The notes under the pieces were generated by a model. The model was not told where the DNA came from. It ran no database searches and saw nothing but the letters and a program-made list of their open reading frames with translations. Below, piece by piece: positions 61,062-64,000 of a DNA stretch of 64,000 nucleotides (its first letter is position 1; every line of letters begins with the position of its first letter). The position numbers and the translations under genes are program-made. Where the stretch lies: assembly GCF_025641885.1 (NCBI RefSeq), contig NZ_JAOTQN010000001.1, forward strand, positions 62,001 to 126,000, given 5' to 3'. The DNA comes from Pyrobaculum sp. 3827-6 (lineage in GTDB: Archaea; Thermoproteota; Thermoprotei; Thermoproteales; Thermoproteaceae).

Positions 61062-62168
61062 ATGAGAGACGTATACGTTGTAGGCGGGGCGCTCTACCCG
61101 GCGGGGCGCCACTACGACAAGAACCACGACGACCTCGCCGCCGCCGTGCTCGACAAGGCAATCGCCGACGCCAAGGCGGATATAGACGCCCTCTTCGTGG
61201 CCTCGTCCACTACCGAGCTCGCCAACAGGCAACAAATATTGGGGGCCTACATACTGGAGTCCCTCGGCATGGATAAAATACCAGTTTTCAGAATCGAAAA
61301 CGGAGACGGCTCAGGCGGCGCCGCCGTGGCTCTTGCATACCACGCCTTGAAGTCTGAGGAGTACAACTGCGTCGCCGTGGTGGGCGTCGACAAGCCAAAC
61401 GACGTCCTCAGCAACCAGCAACAAGATATCTACGCCACAACCCTCGACACGTATTTCGAGAGGTATTTCGGCTTCACGCCCCTCTCACTCGCCGCGTTAA
61501 TGGCCAAGATGTACCTCAAGAAATACGAATACAAATACGAAGACCTAGCCAGGTGGGCTGTCTACATGCACGCGCACGGCGCGGGCAACCCCTATGCCTA
61601 CTTTAAACGCCCAATAAAGCTGGAAGACGCAACGAACAGCGAAGTGGTCAGCGAGCCCCTCCGCCTATACGACGTGGGCCCCCTCGCAGACGGAGCCGCC
61701 GCGGCCGTGCTATGCGCAAACAAGAAAGATGGGCCGAGGATATTGACCGCAGCCACCGCAACCAACACAAGAAGCTTCAACGCCAGGCAGGAATACGACG
61801 TCTTGTACAGCCTCCAAGAGGCCTCAAGACGCGCCTTAGACAAGGCCGGCGTCACCCCAAGAGACGTGGCGGCGGCTGAGGTGCACGACTCCTTTTCAAT
61901 ACTAGGGGTGCTGGCCGTCGAGAGCCTCGGCCTCGTGAAGAGAGGCGGCGCGCTGGCGGCTTTGAGAGAGGGCGACCTGCCGGTGAACCTAAGCGGAGGC
62001 TTTAAAGCCAGGGGAAACATCCTCGGCGCCACGGGGGTATACCAGCTGGTGGAGGTGGCTTGGCAGTTGATGGGGAAGGAGTTCAAGCGCGTCGACGGTA
62101 GCCACGGAGTGATCCACAGCATGGGGGGCATAGATAAGATATCGACAGTTGTTGTATTAGAATCATGA
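61062..62168 (+). CDS. Archaeal thiolase-family protein, catalytic residues replaced
   Basis: The 368-residue protein follows the archaeal thiolase fold along its length (NPYAYFKRPIKLEDA, PLADGAAAAVL, AAAEVHDSFSILGVL). In the HMG-CoA operon it would be expected to make acetoacetyl-CoA. However, where active thiolases have the nucleophile in an AACASGG segment, this one has NGDGSGGAA, so Cys is replaced by Asp. The GHP motif is GNI here (GNILGATG), and HDC is HDS. It may be inactive, structural, or use another mechanism. First gene of the operon. Confidence 0.85.
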   Translation: MRDVYVVGGALYPAGRHYDKNHDDLAAAVLDKAIADAKADIDALFVASSTTELANRQQILGAYILESLGMDKIPVFRIENGDGSGGAAVALAYHALKSEEYNCVAVVGVDKPNDVLSNQQQDIYATTLDTYFERYFGFTPLSLAALMAKMYLKKYEYKYEDLARWAVYMHAHGAGNPYAYFKRPIKLEDATNSEVVSEPLRLYDVGPLADGAAAAVLCANKKDGPRILTAATATNTRSFNARQEYDVLYSLQEASRRALDKAGVTPRDVAAAEVHDSFSILGVLAVESLGLVKRGGALAALREGDLPVNLSGGFKARGNILGATGVYQLVEVAWQLMGKEFKRVDGSHGVIHSMGGIDKISTVVVLES

Positions 62169-62202
62169 CAATACATAAAAAGGATAACGAAAGAACAGAG
62201 AT

Positions 62203-62604
62203 ATGAGACACGAATCTGTGCCGATATATTGGAGAAATATACCGCAGTACTACCGCCTGGTGGCCAAGAGGTGTAGAAAATGCGGCTCTATACACTACCC
62301 GCCGGTGGCTAGGTGCGGATGCGGCTCCAAAGAGCTGGAAGACGTGGAGCTCCCCAGAGAGGGGAAGCTACTAGAATTCACCGTCTTGCACCAGGTGGGG
62401 ACCGATTTCTTAAAACAGAAGCCGCTGATATTGGGCCTAGTGGAGCTGACAAACGGAGTCAAGATAGCGGCCCAGATAGTCGACGCGCAACCCGAGAAGC
62501 TAGCCCCGGGGGTCAAGGTAGAGGCTGTGTTTAGGAGAGTTGTCGTCGACGGCAAACACGGCCTCGTGATGTACGGATACAAATTCAGACCCGTGGGGGT
62601 ATGA
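62203..62604 (+). CDS. DUF35 (Zn-ribbon/OB-fold) acyl-CoA-associated protein
   Basis: The 133-residue protein has a rubredoxin-like zinc site ([11 protein letters not shown], then CGCGS) and an OB fold ([14 protein letters not shown]). In archaea DUF35 proteins bridge thiolase and HMG-CoA synthase and help channel acetoacetyl-CoA. The gene lies between those two and overlaps the synthase start (ATGA), exactly as expected. Confidence 0.9.
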   Translation: MRHESVPIYWRNIPQYYRLVAKRCRKCGSIHYPPVARCGCGSKELEDVELPREGKLLEFTVLHQVGTDFLKQKPLILGLVELTNGVKIAAQIVDAQPEKLAPGVKVEAVFRRVVVDGKHGLVMYGYKFRPVGV

Positions 62605-63653
62605 GCAGGGTGGGGATAGTAAGCTGGGGCGCCTATATACCAAAGTACCGGATTAGGACCGAGGAGGTGGCGAGGATCTGGGGCGACGACCCGCTCCGCA
62701 TAGTGGACGTCTACCTAGTCGACGAGAAGAGCGTAGAGGGAATTGACGAAGACGCCGTGACGATAGCCGTCGAGGCGGCCAGGAGGGCCATAAAGAGGGC
62801 GGGGATAGATCCTAGGCGGATAGGCGTTGTGTACGCCGGCACCGAGTCCAAGCCCTACGCTGTCAAGCCCATATCGTCGATACTAGTAGACGCCCTGGGC
62901 CTCAGCAACAACGTCTTCGCCGTGGATATGGAGTTTGCGTGCAAGGCGGGTAGCGAGGGGCTCGTAGCCGCCATGGGGCTGGTGGAGTCGGGACGCGTGG
63001 AGTACGGCATGACGGTAGGCACCGACACGTCCCAAGGCGAGCCGGGGGAGCACTTGGAGTACTCGGCGAGTAGCGGCGGCGCGGCTCTAGTAGTCGGTCG
63101 GGACGGCGTCGTCGCCGAGCTGGAGGCCGTGTACTCGTACGTGTCCGACACGCCAGACTTCTGGAGGAGGGAGGGCTCCCCCTACCCAATGCACGGCGAA
63201 GGCTTCACCGGGGAACCCGCCTACTTCAGACACATAATAGGCGCGGCCAAGGGCTTAATGGAGAGACACGGCTACAAGCCCTCGGACTTCACCTACGTCG
63301 TGTTCCACCAGCCAAACGGCAGATTCCCAGTCCGCGCCGCCTCTATGCTGAACATACCAATGGAAAAGGTGAAGCCCGGCATAGTAGTGACCCACATCGG
63401 AAATACCTACAACGCCTCCGCGCTGATGGGCTTCGCCAAGGTGCTAGACTCCGCGAAGCCTGGAGACAAGATACTACTAGTGCCCTTCGGCAGCGGCGCC
63501 GGGTCAAACGCCTTCGTATTCACAACCACAGACCTAATAACAGAAAGGCAGAAAGCGGGCGTGCCGACGGTCGAGGAGATGCTACGCGACAAGATATACG
63601 TAGACTACGCCCAGTACTTAAAAATGAGGAAAATGATAAAGCTATTCGACTAA
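62601..63653 (+). CDS. hmgS: Hydroxymethylglutaryl-CoA synthase
   Basis: The 350-residue enzyme condenses acetyl-CoA with acetoacetyl-CoA. [14 protein letters not shown] opens the fold. [13 protein letters not shown] contains the catalytic Glu, [11 protein letters not shown] the nucleophilic Cys, and [10 protein letters not shown] the His. All three are intact, unlike in the thiolase of the same operon. Confidence 0.96.
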   Translation: MSRVGIVSWGAYIPKYRIRTEEVARIWGDDPLRIVDVYLVDEKSVEGIDEDAVTIAVEAARRAIKRAGIDPRRIGVVYAGTESKPYAVKPISSILVDALGLSNNVFAVDMEFACKAGSEGLVAAMGLVESGRVEYGMTVGTDTSQGEPGEHLEYSASSGGAALVVGRDGVVAELEAVYSYVSDTPDFWRREGSPYPMHGEGFTGEPAYFRHIIGAAKGLMERHGYKPSDFTYVVFHQPNGRFPVRAASMLNIPMEKVKPGIVVTHIGNTYNASALMGFAKVLDSAKPGDKILLVPFGSGAGSNAFVFTTTDLITERQKAGVPTVEEMLRDKIYVDYAQYLKMRKMIKLFD

Positions 63654-63735
63654 ACCAGACACGAAAAACTCCAACATTACCCAGGTATTATCTTGATTAA
63701 ACAACGGCAAAAAAAGCACACGTCCCGAGATATAC

Positions 63736-63960
63736 ATGCCTAGAAGACAGACAGACAAGGTCTTCGAGAGAAAGGAGCAGGTAGTAGAATACCTCAAGAC
63801 CTACGGCGAGCTTACAACCAGCAGACTAATACAACTCACAGGCCTCAGCCACTCCCAGATATTCTATATACTCAAACTCCTAGAAAAAGAAAGCATAGTC
63901 AAGGAGGTCAAAAGAGGTAAAATAGCCTACTGGAGGCTTGTAGAGACCAAGGAGGCGTAG
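63736..63960 (+). CDS. Small winged-helix DNA-binding protein
   Basis: The 74-residue protein is a single winged helix (YGELTTSRLIQLTGLSHSQI, then ESIVKEVKRGKIAYWRL). It lies 82 bases after the HMG-CoA synthase gene and could belong to the same transcript or have its own promoter. It may control its neighbours. A TATA-like CTTTTTAA after its stop (63961-63968) suggests another gene starts just beyond the window. Confidence 0.75.
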   Translation: MPRRQTDKVFERKEQVVEYLKTYGELTTSRLIQLTGLSHSQIFYILKLLEKESIVKEVKRGKIAYWRLVETKEA

Positions 63961-64000
63961 CTTTTTAACCCCCAAGCCCCGGTATAGACAGTGCTCTCGG

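Noticed and set aside
1-64000. CRISPR array or insertion-sequence transposase
   Set aside because: No evenly spaced direct repeats and no DDE, HUH or serine recombinase motifs were seen; repeats present are the two gene duplications.

Overview
The window reads as chromosome of a hyperthermophilic crenarchaeon of the order Thermoproteales, most likely a Pyrobaculum or very close relative. The basis is a PaREP2-like protein of the type known from Pyrobaculum, two family B DNA polymerases (Dpo3-like and Dpo1-like), an SmAP3-like Sm protein, TBP, archaeal DnaG, thermosome, Hjc, NurA/HerA, CTP-dependent riboflavin kinase, and a very regular arrangement of TATA-like boxes about 25 nt before start codons (leaderless transcripts). 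I cannot name the species from the sequence alone. Base composition is GC-rich, with AT-richer islands at about 4.1-6.5 kb, 13.7-14.7 kb and 44.9-47.2 kb that carry accessory or exported proteins.

Layout. 0-6.5 kb: partial DUF72 protein, an exported protein, an XRE/cupin/methyltransferase fusion regulator with a DMT exporter, a VapB-like antitoxin whose VapC is cut off after 15 codons, a degenerate stretch, and the PaREP2-like protein. 6.6 kb: tRNA-Asp(GTC) with an interrupted 5' acceptor strand. 6.8-12.2 kb: branched-chain amino-acid type ABC transporter (livFGJ divergent from livHM). 12.4-16.1 kb: a duplicated peroxiredoxin / unknown gene / SDR unit in which the two copies have decayed in complementary ways, with an exported-protein gene between them. 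16.1-21.6 kb: DUF429, a D-amino-acid-dehydrogenase-like flavoprotein divergent from an amino-acid binding protein, ribosomal protein uS14, an ABC exporter and two winged-helix regulators. 22-28.3 kb: DNA polymerase B3, DnaG, methionine aminopeptidase, thermosome. 28.3-30.3 kb: an unusual three-gene operon of a half-length TFB-like protein, a GspE/VirB11-like ATPase and a small membrane protein. 30.4-44.3 kb: Rpo8-like protein, SmAP3, Lhr-type helicase, both halves of class I fumarase, a MoaD-like protein, PTPS-like enzyme, HhH-GPD-like Fe-S protein, DUF711, ASCH/HTH protein, radical SAM protein, NurA-HerA, RibK and a class II aldolase. 44.4-49.2 kb: a second duplicated unit (geranylgeranyl reductase / large exported protein / membrane protein), again with complementary decay. 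49.2-56.8 kb: metal hydrolase, Hjc, TBP, TrmI, ProRS, eS26, TrmY-like methyltransferase, CDP-alcohol phosphatidyltransferase. 56.8-64 kb: DNA polymerase B1, then HMG-CoA reductase divergent from a thiolase / DUF35 / HMG-CoA synthase operon, i.e. the entry into the mevalonate pathway for archaeal lipids.

The most noteworthy signals are the two independent tandem duplications with complementary loss, a TAC-to-TAG-like nonsense codon in the surviving unknown gene of the first, a thiolase of the mevalonate operon that lacks the expected catalytic Cys and GHP-motif His, the half-TFB/secretion-ATPase operon, the acceptor-stem interruption in tRNA-Asp, and a MoaD-like protein with residues after its Gly-Gly. 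All assignments are by eye from motifs; no database search was run.
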